NCBI GenBank assembly: GCA_017853785.1 | Contig: JAFMIX010000001.1 | Location: 1 to 61,612, forward strand | Length of the DNA stretch: 61,612 nucleotides | DNA from: Verrucomicrobiales bacterium | GTDB lineage: Bacteria > Verrucomicrobiota > Verrucomicrobiia > Limisphaerales > JAFMIX01 | Direction: 5' to 3' | Shown: positions 16,929 through 28,520 of the stretch, piece after piece | Position numbering within the stretch: position 1 is the stretch's first letter | How the letters are laid out: each line of letters opens with the position of its first letter | Notes under the pieces: model-generated | Seen by the model: only the letters and a program-made list of their open reading frames with translations | What the model was told of the DNA's origin: nothing | Databases searched by the model: none | Translations under genes and position numbers: made by a program

Positions 16929-18347
16929 ATGTCTTCTATCCCCAGCACTTCCGCCCCTTCGCGGGTTATGCCTCATGTGCCGCAACGGCGAATATTTGTG
17001 GCGAGCATGGTTGGAACAACCATTGAGTTTTATGATTTTTATATTTATGCCACAGCGGCGGTTTCGGTGTTTCCGCTCCTTTTCTTTCCAAAAGGTGATG
17101 CCGGGGTGGCGCTGCTGGCTTCCATGGCCACCTTTGGTGTGGCGTTTGTGGCACGCCCCATCGGCTCGGTGGTTTTTGGCCATTTTGGCGACCGTATTGG
17201 GCGCAAGGCTACGTTGGTCGGTTCTTTGCTCACCATGGGCATTGCTACATTTTTGATCGGGTTGCTGCCCACCTTCTTGCAGGTTGGCCTTCTGGCGCCC
17301 GTTTTGCTCTCCATTCTGCGTTTCTGCCAAGGGTTGGGATTGGGGGGCGAGTGGTCGGGGGCGGCCTTGTTGGTTACTGAAACCGCCAGGGATGGAGAAC
17401 GTGCCTGGGCGGCGATGTGGCCGCAATTGGGCGCCCCGTTTGGCTTCATTCTGGCCAATGGATTTTTCCTGATCCTTACGCTCCTGTTCCAATACAACTC
17501 CGCCCAAGCCCAGCTTCAAGGTCACTTCTTGACCTGGGGTTGGCGTATCCCTTTCCTTGTTTCCGCCGTTTTGGTGATAGTGGGGCTTTATGTGCGGCTC
17601 AAGATTCAGGAAACCCCCGTGTTCGTCCGCTCCGTCGCCCGCGGAGAGAAACTCAAGTCGCCGCTCGCCACGGTCCTTAGGAATCATTACCGGCCGCTGA
17701 TTCAGGGCACGTTTATCATGGTGGCCACCTATGCGCTCTTCTATCTGATGACCACCTGGATTCTCTCCTACGCCATCGGCAGGCAGGAGCTCGGTTACCT
17801 CGGCATCGAATACCGCAGCTTCTTGGTGCTGCAGCTCATCTCTGTTTTGTTTTTTGCGGCCATGATTCCGGTCGCCGGCTGGCTGGCGGACAAATACGGT
17901 CGCCGCCTCATCCTGTTGCTGGCCACCGCCGCCATTATACTGTTCGGGTTGACGTTTCATCTTTTTCTCAACCCGCAAAATATGGGCGCTGGCGAAAATG
18001 CAAATCTGGGCCTCCTTTTGCTTTTTCTCTCCATCGGCATGGCTTTGATCGGGCTGACCTTCGGGCCCATGGCGGCCTTCCTTCCCGAATTGTTCCCCAC
18101 CAACGTACGCTACACCGGTTCTGGCCTCGCTTACAACATCGCCGGGGTACTGGGCGCGGCGTTGACCCCTTTTGTGGCCGTCTGGCTGGCCAAAAATCAC
18201 GGGGTCTTATCCGTCGGGCTTTATTTGGCGATTCTCTCGGCCGTGACTTTTGTTGCCATCTGGTTATCCCAAGAAACTAAAGATTCAAGCTTGGACGCCC
18301 GCGCCGACCAGGCTGCCACCATCGGCATAGAATCCACTTCGCCTTAG
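16929..18347 (+). CDS. MFS transporter, metabolite:H+ symporter (MHS) family
   Basis: This 472-residue, 12-helix major facilitator protein begins with the MHS signature VGTTIEFYDFYIYATAA. It carries GHFGDRIGRKA in the loop between helices 2 and 3, LRFCQGLGLGGEWSGAALL in helix 4 and a second GWLADKYGRR loop. Relatives (ShiA, ProP, KgtP, YhjE) carry organic acids, shikimate or betaines with protons; the substrate here is unknown. Codon choice looks less GC-biased than in neighbours. The gene lies between a decayed and an intact copy of the cstA 3' end, which suggests late insertion at this site. A weak promoter (TTGCTT, then TGAATA) precedes ATG 16929. Confidence 0.88.
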   Translation: MSSIPSTSAPSRVMPHVPQRRIFVASMVGTTIEFYDFYIYATAAVSVFPLLFFPKGDAGVALLASMATFGVAFVARPIGSVVFGHFGDRIGRKATLVGSLLTMGIATFLIGLLPTFLQVGLLAPVLLSILRFCQGLGLGGEWSGAALLVTETARDGERAWAAMWPQLGAPFGFILANGFFLILTLLFQYNSAQAQLQGHFLTWGWRIPFLVSAVLVIVGLYVRLKIQETPVFVRSVARGEKLKSPLATVLRNHYRPLIQGTFIMVATYALFYLMTTWILSYAIGRQELGYLGIEYRSFLVLQLISVLFFAAMIPVAGWLADKYGRRLILLLATAAIILFGLTFHLFLNPQNMGAGENANLGLLLLFLSIGMALIGLTFGPMAAFLPELFPTNVRYTGSGLAYNIAGVLGAALTPFVAVWLAKNHGVLSVGLYLAILSAVTFVAIWLSQETKDSSLDARADQAATIGIESTSP

Positions 18348-18540
18348 CCCGCCCGCGCGAGCTGCAGCCACCGCCATCGGTCGGCCGCCTCCGCAGTGTC
18401 GGTTTTGCGCGGGGATTGCGCTGCTGGCATGAAGAGCAGCCAGGCTCGAAGGCCAGATTTCATCGTATCGGGAGGGAGGTGTGCCGCTATCCCAAATCAA
18501 GTTGGGCCGGCGCATGCCAGCCCTGCCGCATCCCTGCCGA

Positions 18541-20895
<2,355 letters not shown>

Positions 20896-20954
20896 GATTG
20901 AAAGGCGCGTTTCTTTTACTCCACAAACCGGCGGCTGGAAACTAAAATGGCCGC

Positions 20955-21251
20955 GTGACCCGACATTGCCATAATTGCGGTGAACCCTGGACATTACCCG
21001 GCTTGCCCGGGCGCGGCGAAGTCTGCATGAAATGCCGTGCCGACCTGCGCGTCTGCATCAACTGCGTCAGCTACGATCCGCATGTGGCCCAGCAATGCCG
21101 GGAGCGCCGCGCCGAGCCGGTGTTGGAGAAACACGTCGGCAACTTCTGCGAGTTATTTGATTTTGTGAAGCGGCGGTGGATCCCCAAGGCGGAAGTCAAC
21201 CAGCGCGAGGCCGCGGCGCGGGATCAATTGAAGCGGCTGCTGGGAGATTGA
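20955..21251 (+). CDS. Small cysteine-rich zinc-ribbon-like protein
   Basis: The 98-residue product starts with GTG at 20955; no ATG is available in frame. It has paired cysteines CHNC, CMKC and CINC within the first 50 residues plus two later cysteines (QQCRER and GNFCELFDF). This suggests one or two zinc ribbons or an Fe-S site. The C-terminal third is a charged helix. No function is known to me. It is divergent from cstA over 59 bases, so they share a promoter region, and it may be co-regulated with the transporter. Confidence 0.7.
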   Translation: MTRHCHNCGEPWTLPGLPGRGEVCMKCRADLRVCINCVSYDPHVAQQCRERRAEPVLEKHVGNFCELFDFVKRRWIPKAEVNQREAAARDQLKRLLGD

Positions 21252-21490
21252 CGCGCGGCGGAAATGGTGGGTTCTGTTTTGTGAGAAATTCTGCTTGAAA
21301 CCAACGCAGGCTGGCGTCAATGTCTCGCCAATCCAAGCAGTCGCAGTATTTTTATCAAGCCGACCATTGCCAATCAGATTTCCCCGCCCTCGAAGTAACT
21401 CAAGAGCTTTTTCAGCCAGCGTTCACCCCATCGACCGAAGTTGTTTCAAGTTCTCTCCACGCAACCACCACCAGCTGTGAACCTCATCGC

Positions 21491-21859
21491 ATGAAAACCG
21501 TCGCCGTCATCGGAGCCTCGAACGACCCCAGCAAGTTTGGCAACAAAGCCGTCCGCGCCTACCAACAGGAGGGCTACACCGTGTATCCCGTCAATCACAA
21601 GGAGACGCAGATCGAGGGTTTGCCGTGTTACCCGACCATCCGGGCCGTGCCGACGCGGCCGGATGTCGTAAGTGTCTATCTGCCGCCCATCGCGGTCTAC
21701 AAGGCGCTGCACGACATTGCCGCCAAAGGTTGTGACGAACTGTGGCTGAATCCCGGAACAGAATCCGACGAAGTGTTGGAGGAAGCCGAGCGGCTCGGCT
21801 TGAACGTGATCCAAGCGTGCAGCATCGTTGGTCTGGGCATATCGCCCAGCGAACTTTGA
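21491..21859 (+). CDS. CoA-binding protein, YccU type
   Basis: This 122-residue Rossmann-fold protein belongs to the CoA_binding family (PF13380), with the start MKTVAVIGASNDPSKFGNKA and the block YPVNHKETQIEGLPCYPTI. The C-terminal LNPGTESDEVLEEAERLG and CSIVG follow the family pattern. Members bind coenzyme A, but their role is poorly known. The frame is open for 57 codons upstream, but those residues are unlike the family, so ATG 21491 is preferred. The 239-base spacer before it (21252-21490) is AT-richer than its surroundings and holds no other feature I can support. A strong terminator follows the stop. Confidence 0.88.
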   Translation: MKTVAVIGASNDPSKFGNKAVRAYQQEGYTVYPVNHKETQIEGLPCYPTIRAVPTRPDVVSVYLPPIAVYKALHDIAAKGCDELWLNPGTESDEVLEEAERLGLNVIQACSIVGLGISPSEL

Positions 21860-21873
21860 CCAATCGTAAAACC

Positions 21874-21904
21874 AAAAAGCCGGGGCGATTTGCCCCGGCT
21901 TTTT
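21874..21904. terminator. Bidirectional Rho-independent terminator
   Basis: A perfect 13-base inverted repeat (21874-21886 and 21892-21904) with a 5-base loop; the GC stem GCCGGGGC is flanked by A5 on one side and T5 on the other. It sits between the converging CoA-binding gene and sdhB and would stop transcription from both sides. Confidence 0.95.
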
Positions 21905-21920
21905 GTTTCTTCAAATCAGC

Positions 21921-22697
<777 letters not shown>

Positions 22698-22716
22698 GCT
22701 TTGAAAAGGGTTGGCG

Positions 22717-24678
22717 TTACTTGTAGGAGCGGGTGCTCATGTGGACCTCTTCATAAATGAGCGGCTCCTTGTTCAAGACCGGCGCTTTATCCGGCGCGCC
22801 GGCGTATTCCCAGCCGGCGACATACGCGAACGCATCGTCGCGGCGTTTCACGTCGCCGGGGTTCACGAGGCCCTGCTTGGTTTCGGGATCGTCGGGCGTG
22901 TATTGGTATTCCTCGCGGAAATGGCCGCCGCAGCTTTCCTCGCGGTGCAACGCGTCACGGCACATGAGTTCGCCGAGTTCGATGAAGTCGGCCACGCGTC
23001 CGGCGTTTTCGAGCTGCTGATTCCATTCGCCTGCTTCGCCAAGGACGTTGACGTTCTTCCAGTATTCCTCGCGCAATTCGCTGATGAGCTTGATACCTTT
23101 TTCCAGGCCGGCCTTGTTGCGCGCCATGCCGCAATAATCCCACATGAGCTTGCCCAGTTCCTTGTGGAAGCTCGCGGGCGTGCGCTTGCCTTTGTTGCCG
23201 AGAAGTTTCTTCGTGAGTGTCTGAACATTTTCTTCCGCCTGCTTGAACGCGGGGTTGTCGATGTTCGGACGCTTGTCCGGCTTCTGCGTCGCGAGATAAC
23301 CGCTGATGGTCGCGGGCAGAACGAAATAGCCGTCGCTCAAGCCCTGCATCAGCGCGCTCGCACCGAGACGGTTCGCGCCGTGATCGGAGAAATTTGCCTC
23401 GCCGAGCACGAACAGGCCCGGCACGTTGCTCATCAGGTTGTAATCCACCCACAGACCGCCCATCGTGTAGTGGACGGCGGGATAGATGCGCATCGGCGTC
23501 TTGTAGGCGTCCTCGTTCGTGATCTCGTGATACATCGCGAACAGGTTGCCGTAACGCTCGCGGACTTTGTTTTCGCCCAGGCGCTTAATGGCGTCGGAAA
23601 AATCCAGATAGACACCGAGGCCGGTCTCGCCGATTCCGCGGCCTTCGTCGCAAACGGTCTTCGCCGCGCGGCTCGCGATGTCCCGGGGCGCGAGGTTGCC
23701 GAACGCGGAATACATCCGTTCCAGATAATAATCACGGTCGGCTTCGGGGATGTCGGCGGGATTCTTTTTGCAATCTTCCTTCTTTTTCGGCGTCCACACG
23801 CGGCCGTCGTTGCGGAGCGACTCACTCATCAACGTCAGCTTCGACTGGTAATCGCCGCTGACCGGGATGCACGTCGGATGGATCTGCGTATAACAAGGAT
23901 TGCCGAAGCACGCGCCGCGCTTGTAGGCGCGCCAGCTTGCGGTGACATTCGAGCCGCGCGCGTAGGTGGAGAGGTTGTAAACGTTCCCGTAGCCGCCGGT
24001 CGCGAGCACCACGGCATCAGCGTTGTGTTTGGTAATGTCGCCGGTCTGGAGGTTGCGGACGATGATGCCCTTGGCGTGGCCGTCCACGACGACGAGGTCG
24101 AGCATCTCGGAGTGCGTGTAAGATTTCACCGCGCCTTGGCCGATCATCTTGTTCAGCGCCGAATACGCGCCGAGCAACAGCTGTTGTCCTGTCTGGCCGC
24201 GCGCGTAGAACGTGCGCGAAACCTGCGCGCCGCCGAAGGAGCGGTTGTCGAGCAGGCCGCCGTATTCGCGGGCGAACGGCACACCCTGCGCCGCGCATTG
24301 GTCAATGATGTTGACCGACACTTCCGCGAGGCGATGGACGTTGGCTTCACGAGCGCGGAAGTCACCGCCCTTGATCGTGTCGTAGAACAGGCGGCGCACG
24401 GAGTCGCCGTCGTTCTGGTAGTTCTTCGCGGCGTTGATGCCGCCCTGCGCGGCGACCGAGTGCGCGCGGCGCGGCGAATCGTGGAACACGAAGTTGTGCA
24501 CTTCGTAGCCGAGTTCCGCGAGCGTGGCGCTCGCGCTTGCGCCTGCCAGACCCGCGCCCACGACGATAATCTTGTATTTCCGCTTGTTCGCCGGGTTGAT
24601 GAGCTTGGTGTTGAACTTGTAGCTCTCCCACTTTTGCGAAAGCGGGCCGGACGGGATGTTGGAATTCAGCGTGGTCAT
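22717..24678 (-). CDS. sdhA: Succinate dehydrogenase/fumarate reductase flavoprotein subunit
   Basis: SdhA oxidises succinate at a covalently bound FAD. The 653-residue protein shows GAGLAGASASATLAELG (FAD site), HSVAAQGGINAAKNY near residue 85, and the C-terminal active-site region HYTMGGLWVDYN. The longer chain without the usual E. coli insert pattern is that of the non-proteobacterial type paired with one cytochrome b protein. Its ATG overlaps the sdhC stop (ATGA at 24675-24678 on the minus strand), so I chose that codon over an upstream ATG at 24696. Confidence 0.96.
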   Translation of the reverse strand: MTTLNSNIPSGPLSQKWESYKFNTKLINPANKRKYKIIVVGAGLAGASASATLAELGYEVHNFVFHDSPRRAHSVAAQGGINAAKNYQNDGDSVRRLFYDTIKGGDFRAREANVHRLAEVSVNIIDQCAAQGVPFAREYGGLLDNRSFGGAQVSRTFYARGQTGQQLLLGAYSALNKMIGQGAVKSYTHSEMLDLVVVDGHAKGIIVRNLQTGDITKHNADAVVLATGGYGNVYNLSTYARGSNVTASWRAYKRGACFGNPCYTQIHPTCIPVSGDYQSKLTLMSESLRNDGRVWTPKKKEDCKKNPADIPEADRDYYLERMYSAFGNLAPRDIASRAAKTVCDEGRGIGETGLGVYLDFSDAIKRLGENKVRERYGNLFAMYHEITNEDAYKTPMRIYPAVHYTMGGLWVDYNLMSNVPGLFVLGEANFSDHGANRLGASALMQGLSDGYFVLPATISGYLATQKPDKRPNIDNPAFKQAEENVQTLTKKLLGNKGKRTPASFHKELGKLMWDYCGMARNKAGLEKGIKLISELREEYWKNVNVLGEAGEWNQQLENAGRVADFIELGELMCRDALHREESCGGHFREEYQYTPDDPETKQGLVNPGDVKRRDDAFAYVAGWEYAGAPDKAPVLNKEPLIYEEVHMSTRSYK

Positions 24679-25382
24679 GGGCAGCAGCCTCCGCATTTGG
24701 TGAGCAGCACCGCGACGGGAATCGCGATGTAACCCAGGAATAGCACGATGGCGATGAGCTTCGCGGCGCGGTCGAGATACGGGCCGTAGTTATGGTTCTT
24801 CAGGCCGAGCGACTGAAACATCGCGCTCACGCCGTGGCTCAAGTGCAGGCACAGCAGCCCGACGGCCAGAATGTAAAACCCTGAAACCAGCGGCTGGCTG
24901 AAACCTAAAACCATCATCTCGTAGATGTCGTGCCGCGTCGAATCGCCCGTCAGCGTTTCGGTCATCGTATTGAAATCTTTGCCCGTCAGATTCACCGCCG
25001 GGACTTTCACCGTGTAGTGCAGCAGGTGAAAAATGATGAAGGCCATGATAATCAACCCGCTCATGACCATGGTGCGCGAGGCGTAGCTGGCGGAGTTGGG
25101 TTTCCAGTTGGCGTATTGAACCGGTCGCGCCGCCCGGTTCGCCCGCGCGAGCGCGCTGGCGCTCCAGACGTGCAGCGCGACCATCACGAGCAGGCCGATG
25201 CGCGCGGTCCACAGCAGTTCCACGTTGGACTGGAGGAAGTGGCCGTAACGGTTGAGGGCTTCCGCGCCCAGGAAAAATTGCAAATTGCCGACCATGTGCC
25301 CGACGACGAAGAGGAACAACGCCGCGCCCGTGACGGCCATCACGAATTTTTTGCCGACTGTGGAGGTGAACAAACGTGTCAT
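24675..25382 (-). CDS. sdhC: Succinate dehydrogenase cytochrome b subunit
   Basis: This 235-residue, five-helix membrane protein is of the single-polypeptide cytochrome b type that anchors SdhAB and binds one or two hemes. Candidate heme-ligand histidines are in VVGHMVGNLQFF, MVALHVWSASAL, FIIFHLLHYTVK and CLHLSHGVSAMFQS. Its C-terminus KCGGCCP is cysteine-rich, which is unusual. It is the first gene of the operon, has a clear promoter at 25432-25460, and its stop overlaps the sdhA start. Confidence 0.92.
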   Translation of the reverse strand: MTRLFTSTVGKKFVMAVTGAALFLFVVGHMVGNLQFFLGAEALNRYGHFLQSNVELLWTARIGLLVMVALHVWSASALARANRAARPVQYANWKPNSASYASRTMVMSGLIIMAFIIFHLLHYTVKVPAVNLTGKDFNTMTETLTGDSTRHDIYEMMVLGFSQPLVSGFYILAVGLLCLHLSHGVSAMFQSLGLKNHNYGPYLDRAAKLIAIVLFLGYIAIPVAVLLTKCGGCCP

Positions 25383-25431
25383 TGGTTTCAGCAGGTCGGC
25401 AACCGGCCAGACCTTGTCAGATTAGGCGGGG

Positions 25432-25460
25432 AAACTAATGATTGCCCGGCTGCAAGGCAA
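25432..25460 (-). promoter_or_regulatory. sdhCAB promoter
   Basis: On the minus strand TTGCCT (25455-25460) and TAGTTT (25432-25437) are separated by exactly 17 bases, about 50 bases upstream of the sdhC ATG. It matches the pattern seen before other operons of the window (TTGACC, 17 bases, TAGNNT). Confidence 0.7.
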
Positions 25461-25508
25461 CCCTGCGGGACAACTAGCAGGAATGATGATTTGCTGTTTG
25501 TCCCGCGC

Positions 25509-26798
25509 TTATCGCGCACCGCCCGCCGCGCCGCCGCGCCACTCGTTCAATCGGCGTTCATCGCCCGCGCCGGCATACGCCGGGTCGAGCCGCGCCAGCG
25601 CCTCGCCGATCAGATACAGTGAGCCGGCGATGACCACAAACTCGTCCCGCGCCGACTGCGCCAGTGCGGCTGACAGCGAGGTGCAGCAACCGACTTCAGC
25701 CCGCGGATTCGCGGTGCGACATGCGGTTGCGAGTTGCTCCGGGTTGGCGGTCCGCTCGCTGCCGACCGGCACGACCAATACCCGTGATGTCAGCGGTGCG
25801 AGAATTTCGCACATCGCCCGCCAATCTTTGTCGGCCAACATCCCGAGGACGAGCGTCGGCGCACTGGGCAAACTGGAGCTTGAGCGCCACCGCGCCAGTT
25901 CCGCGCCCAGCACCGCGGCGCCCGCAATGTTGTGCGCTCCATCGAGCAGGAACTTTTGCGCGCCGCGTTCAAGAAGTTGCAGGCGTCCGGGCCAACGGAC
26001 CGTCGCGAGGGCTTCGCGGATTTGCGCGGCCGTTACGGGAATCTGCGGTTGCAAGACTTCCACGGTGGCGAGGGCGAGGGCGGCGTTGGCGATTTGGTGT
26101 TCGCCCCGCAGCGACAACTCGGAATTTTGGGTTATAGATTTTGGATTTTGGATTTGGGTCAGCGGCGACTGGTTCTCTCGCGCCACCCGCTCGATCACTG
26201 CTAGCACCTCCGGCTGCGCCGCCGCCGTGATCGTGGGCACACCGGGTTTGATGATGCCGGCCTTTTCGGCAGAGATTTTCGCGAGCGTGTCGCCTAGCCA
26301 TTGTTGGTGGTCGAAGGCGATGTTGGTGATGACGCTGGCGAGGGGTGTCACGATGTTGGTGGCGTCGAGCTGTCCGCCGAGGCCGGTTTCCCAGATGACG
26401 AGGTCGCACTGCTGCTCCGCAAAATGTTTCAACGCCAGCACAGTGACGAACTCAAAGAATGTCGGCTGCAAGCCCGCATCGGGAGATGGCCGTATTTCCG
26501 CCACCAACCGGGCGACTTCGGTTTCCGAAATCAGTTGGCGGTTGACCTGGATGCGTTCGCGGAATGAGACCAGATGTGGCGAGGTGAAGAGGCCCACGCG
26601 CAGCCCGGCCGCGCGGTAGATGCTTTCCAGCATGGCGCAGGTCGAGCCTTTGCCGTTCGTGCCGGCGACGTGGATGAAGCGCAGTCGGTTCTGCGGGTTG
26701 CCCGCCAGTGCCGCCAGCCGGCGCGGGGTCTCCAGGCTGAAGTTCGCGCCAAAGATTTGCAGGCCGTTTAGGAACTGGATGGCTTCGGCGTAGGTCAC
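25509..26798 (-). CDS. folC: Folylpolyglutamate synthase/dihydrofolate synthase
   Basis: FolC adds glutamate to dihydropteroate and to reduced folates. The 429-residue Mur-ligase-like protein has the P-loop HVAGTNGKGSTCAMLE (about residues 43-58), VIWETGLGGQLDATN, AFDHQQWLG and LDGAHNIAGA. The linker between the two domains (about residues 214-226) is encoded by an AT-rich repeated sequence at 26121-26159 and is shorter and odder than usual. It follows pyrG by 13 bases and ends the kdsB-pyrG-folC run. The C-terminus ends in a loose AGGAR tail. Confidence 0.93.
   Translation of the reverse strand: MTYAEAIQFLNGLQIFGANFSLETPRRLAALAGNPQNRLRFIHVAGTNGKGSTCAMLESIYRAAGLRVGLFTSPHLVSFRERIQVNRQLISETEVARLVAEIRPSPDAGLQPTFFEFVTVLALKHFAEQQCDLVIWETGLGGQLDATNIVTPLASVITNIAFDHQQWLGDTLAKISAEKAGIIKPGVPTITAAAQPEVLAVIERVARENQSPLTQIQNPKSITQNSELSLRGEHQIANAALALATVEVLQPQIPVTAAQIREALATVRWPGRLQLLERGAQKFLLDGAHNIAGAAVLGAELARWRSSSSLPSAPTLVLGMLADKDWRAMCEILAPLTSRVLVVPVGSERTANPEQLATACRTANPRAEVGCCTSLSAALAQSARDEFVVIAGSLYLIGEALARLDPAYAGAGDERRLNEWRGGAAGGAR
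26121..26159. repeat. AT-rich GATTTTGG repeat inside folC
   Basis: A 39-base AT-rich stretch built from near-copies of TTTTGGATT interrupts an otherwise GC-rich gene. In folC it reads as TQIQNPKSITQNSE. Similar runs occur as dispersed repeats in other genomes. Its composition is sharply different from both flanks, and it does not break the frame. Confidence 0.65.
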
Positions 26799-26811
26799 GG
26801 CTTGCGCCGCA

Positions 26812-28425
26812 TCACAGCGGCTTGTGATGCGTGTGGATGTGCGCGGCGGCGATGAAGCCTTTGAAGAGCGGATGCGGCTGGTGCGGTTTGCCCAGGAATT
26901 CCGGGTGGAACTGACTGGCGATGTAGAACGGATGGTGCTTCAGCTCGATGATCTCCACAAGCTTGCCATCGGGCGAAGTGCCGCTGAAGACGAAGCCGGA
27001 CTTCTCGAATTTATCGCGGTAGGCGTTGTTGAATTCGTAGCGGTGGCGGTGGCGTTCGTTGATGACGAACGAGCCATAAAGTTCCGCCGCCTTCGTGCCG
27101 AGCGTGAGCTGGCAGGGCTGCGCGCCGAGGCGCATGGTGCCGCCTTTTTTGGTGACCTTACGCTGCGCGTCGAGGAGCGCGATGACGGGATGGGGTGTGT
27201 CCGGGTTGAATTCGGTGGAATGCGCCTTGTCGAGCTTGAGCACATTGCGGGCGTATTCGATGGTGGCAATCTGCATGCCCAGGCAGAGGCCGAGGTAGGG
27301 CAGATTGTTTTCGCGGGCGTATTTTGCGGCCAGGATTTTACCTTCAATGCCGCGTTCGCCAAAGCCGCCGGGGACGCAGATGCCGCCGAGGCCGTGCAGC
27401 ATCTTCTCCGCGCCGAACTTTTCGATCTCTTCGGCATCCACCTGGACCAGTTCCACGCCGCAATCGTTGCCGATGCCTCCGTGGATGAGCGATTCGTAGA
27501 CGGACTTGTAGGCGTCCTGCAGGCCGATGTATTTGCCGACGACGCCCACGCGCACGCGGTGTTGCGGCGCGATGAGCTTGCGGATGATTTCCTGCCAGTG
27601 CGTCATGTTCGGCGCGGGCGTGGTGAGGTGCAGGATGCGGCAAACCAAGTCATCCATGCGCTCGCGCTGGAGCATGAGCGGCATCTCGTAGATGCTGTGG
27701 TCAACGTCCTTCGCCTCGATGACGGCCTCGACGGGCACGTTGCAGAACATGGAAATCTTCTGGCGCAACTCCTTGTCCAGCGGCTTCTCGCAGCGGCACG
27801 CGATGATGTTGGGCGCGAGGCCGATTTCGCGCAGCTTGGCGACGCTCTGCTGCGTGGGCTTGGTCTTGAGTTCGCCCGCCGCCTTGATGAACGGCACGTA
27901 GGTGACGTGGATGAAACAGGTGTTGCCCACGCCGGCCTCCAGCGCAAATTCGCGGATGGCCTCGACGAACGGCAAGCCTTCGATGTCGCCGGTCGTGCCG
28001 CCGATTTCGGTGATGATGATGTCGGCCTTGCTGGTCTCGGCGAGCAGTTGGATGCGGCGCTTGATCTCGTCGGTGACGTGCGGGATGACCTGCACGGTCT
28101 TGCCGAGATATTTGCCCTCGCGCTCGTTGTTCAGTACGGTCTGATAAACCTGGCCGCTGGTCAGGTTGTTCATGCGCGAGAGCTTCACGTTCGTGAACCG
28201 CTCATAATGGCCGAGGTCGAGGTCGGTCTCCGCGCCGTCATCGAGCACGTAGACTTCGCCGTGCTGGTAGGGCGACATCGTGCCGGGATCGACGTTGAGG
28301 TAGGGGTCGAACTTCTGCAGCGTGACCTTGAGGCCGCGGTTCTCGAGCAGCGTGCCGAGCGCGGCGGCGGTCAGGCCCTTGCCGAGTGAGCTCACCACAC
28401 CGCCTGTGACAAATATGTATTTCAT
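26812..28425 (-). CDS. pyrG: CTP synthase
   Basis: PyrG aminates UTP to CTP using ATP and glutamine. The 537-residue enzyme has the N-terminal synthase domain (KYIFVTGGVVSSLGKGLTAA at the start, DPYLNVDPGTMSPYQHGEV) and the C-terminal class I glutaminase with nucleophile Cys381 in LGLCLGMQ and the HPEF histidine-glutamate pair. Length is normal. It is the middle gene of kdsB-pyrG-folC; CTP is a substrate of KdsB, so the pairing is functional. A palindromic repeat fills the 76 bases between kdsB and pyrG. Confidence 0.97.
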   Translation of the reverse strand: MKYIFVTGGVVSSLGKGLTAAALGTLLENRGLKVTLQKFDPYLNVDPGTMSPYQHGEVYVLDDGAETDLDLGHYERFTNVKLSRMNNLTSGQVYQTVLNNEREGKYLGKTVQVIPHVTDEIKRRIQLLAETSKADIIITEIGGTTGDIEGLPFVEAIREFALEAGVGNTCFIHVTYVPFIKAAGELKTKPTQQSVAKLREIGLAPNIIACRCEKPLDKELRQKISMFCNVPVEAVIEAKDVDHSIYEMPLMLQRERMDDLVCRILHLTTPAPNMTHWQEIIRKLIAPQHRVRVGVVGKYIGLQDAYKSVYESLIHGGIGNDCGVELVQVDAEEIEKFGAEKMLHGLGGICVPGGFGERGIEGKILAAKYARENNLPYLGLCLGMQIATIEYARNVLKLDKAHSTEFNPDTPHPVIALLDAQRKVTKKGGTMRLGAQPCQLTLGTKAAELYGSFVINERHRHRYEFNNAYRDKFEKSGFVFSGTSPDGKLVEIIELKHHPFYIASQFHPEFLGKPHQPHPLFKGFIAAAHIHTHHKPL

Positions 28426-28433
28426 TTTATTTC

Positions 28434-28520
28434 AACCACGAATTAACACGAATAGACACGAATCAATTTCCACGAACTACGCCGCTGGTAATTCGTGTGC
28501 ATTAGTGTCCACTCGTGGTT
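28434..28520. repeat. Imperfect palindromic repeat, family B, overlapping the kdsB stop
   Basis: Two 30-base arms (28434-28463 and 28491-28520) pair at 24 of 30 positions around a 27-base loop. The arms are built of ACACGAAT-like units. The right arm contains the last codons and the TAA stop of kdsB, so the final residues TTSGH come from the repeat. It lies inside the kdsB-pyrG transcript. Confidence 0.8.

Noticed and set aside
22711..24732. 673-codon open frame on the + strand opposite sdhA
   Set aside because: It mirrors the real sdhA codons; the product is a Val/Ala/Arg-rich shadow with no motif, a usual by-product of high GC content.
26824..28389. 521-codon open frame opposite pyrG
   Set aside because: Antisense shadow of a fully conserved CTP synthase; no signal, motif or start context.
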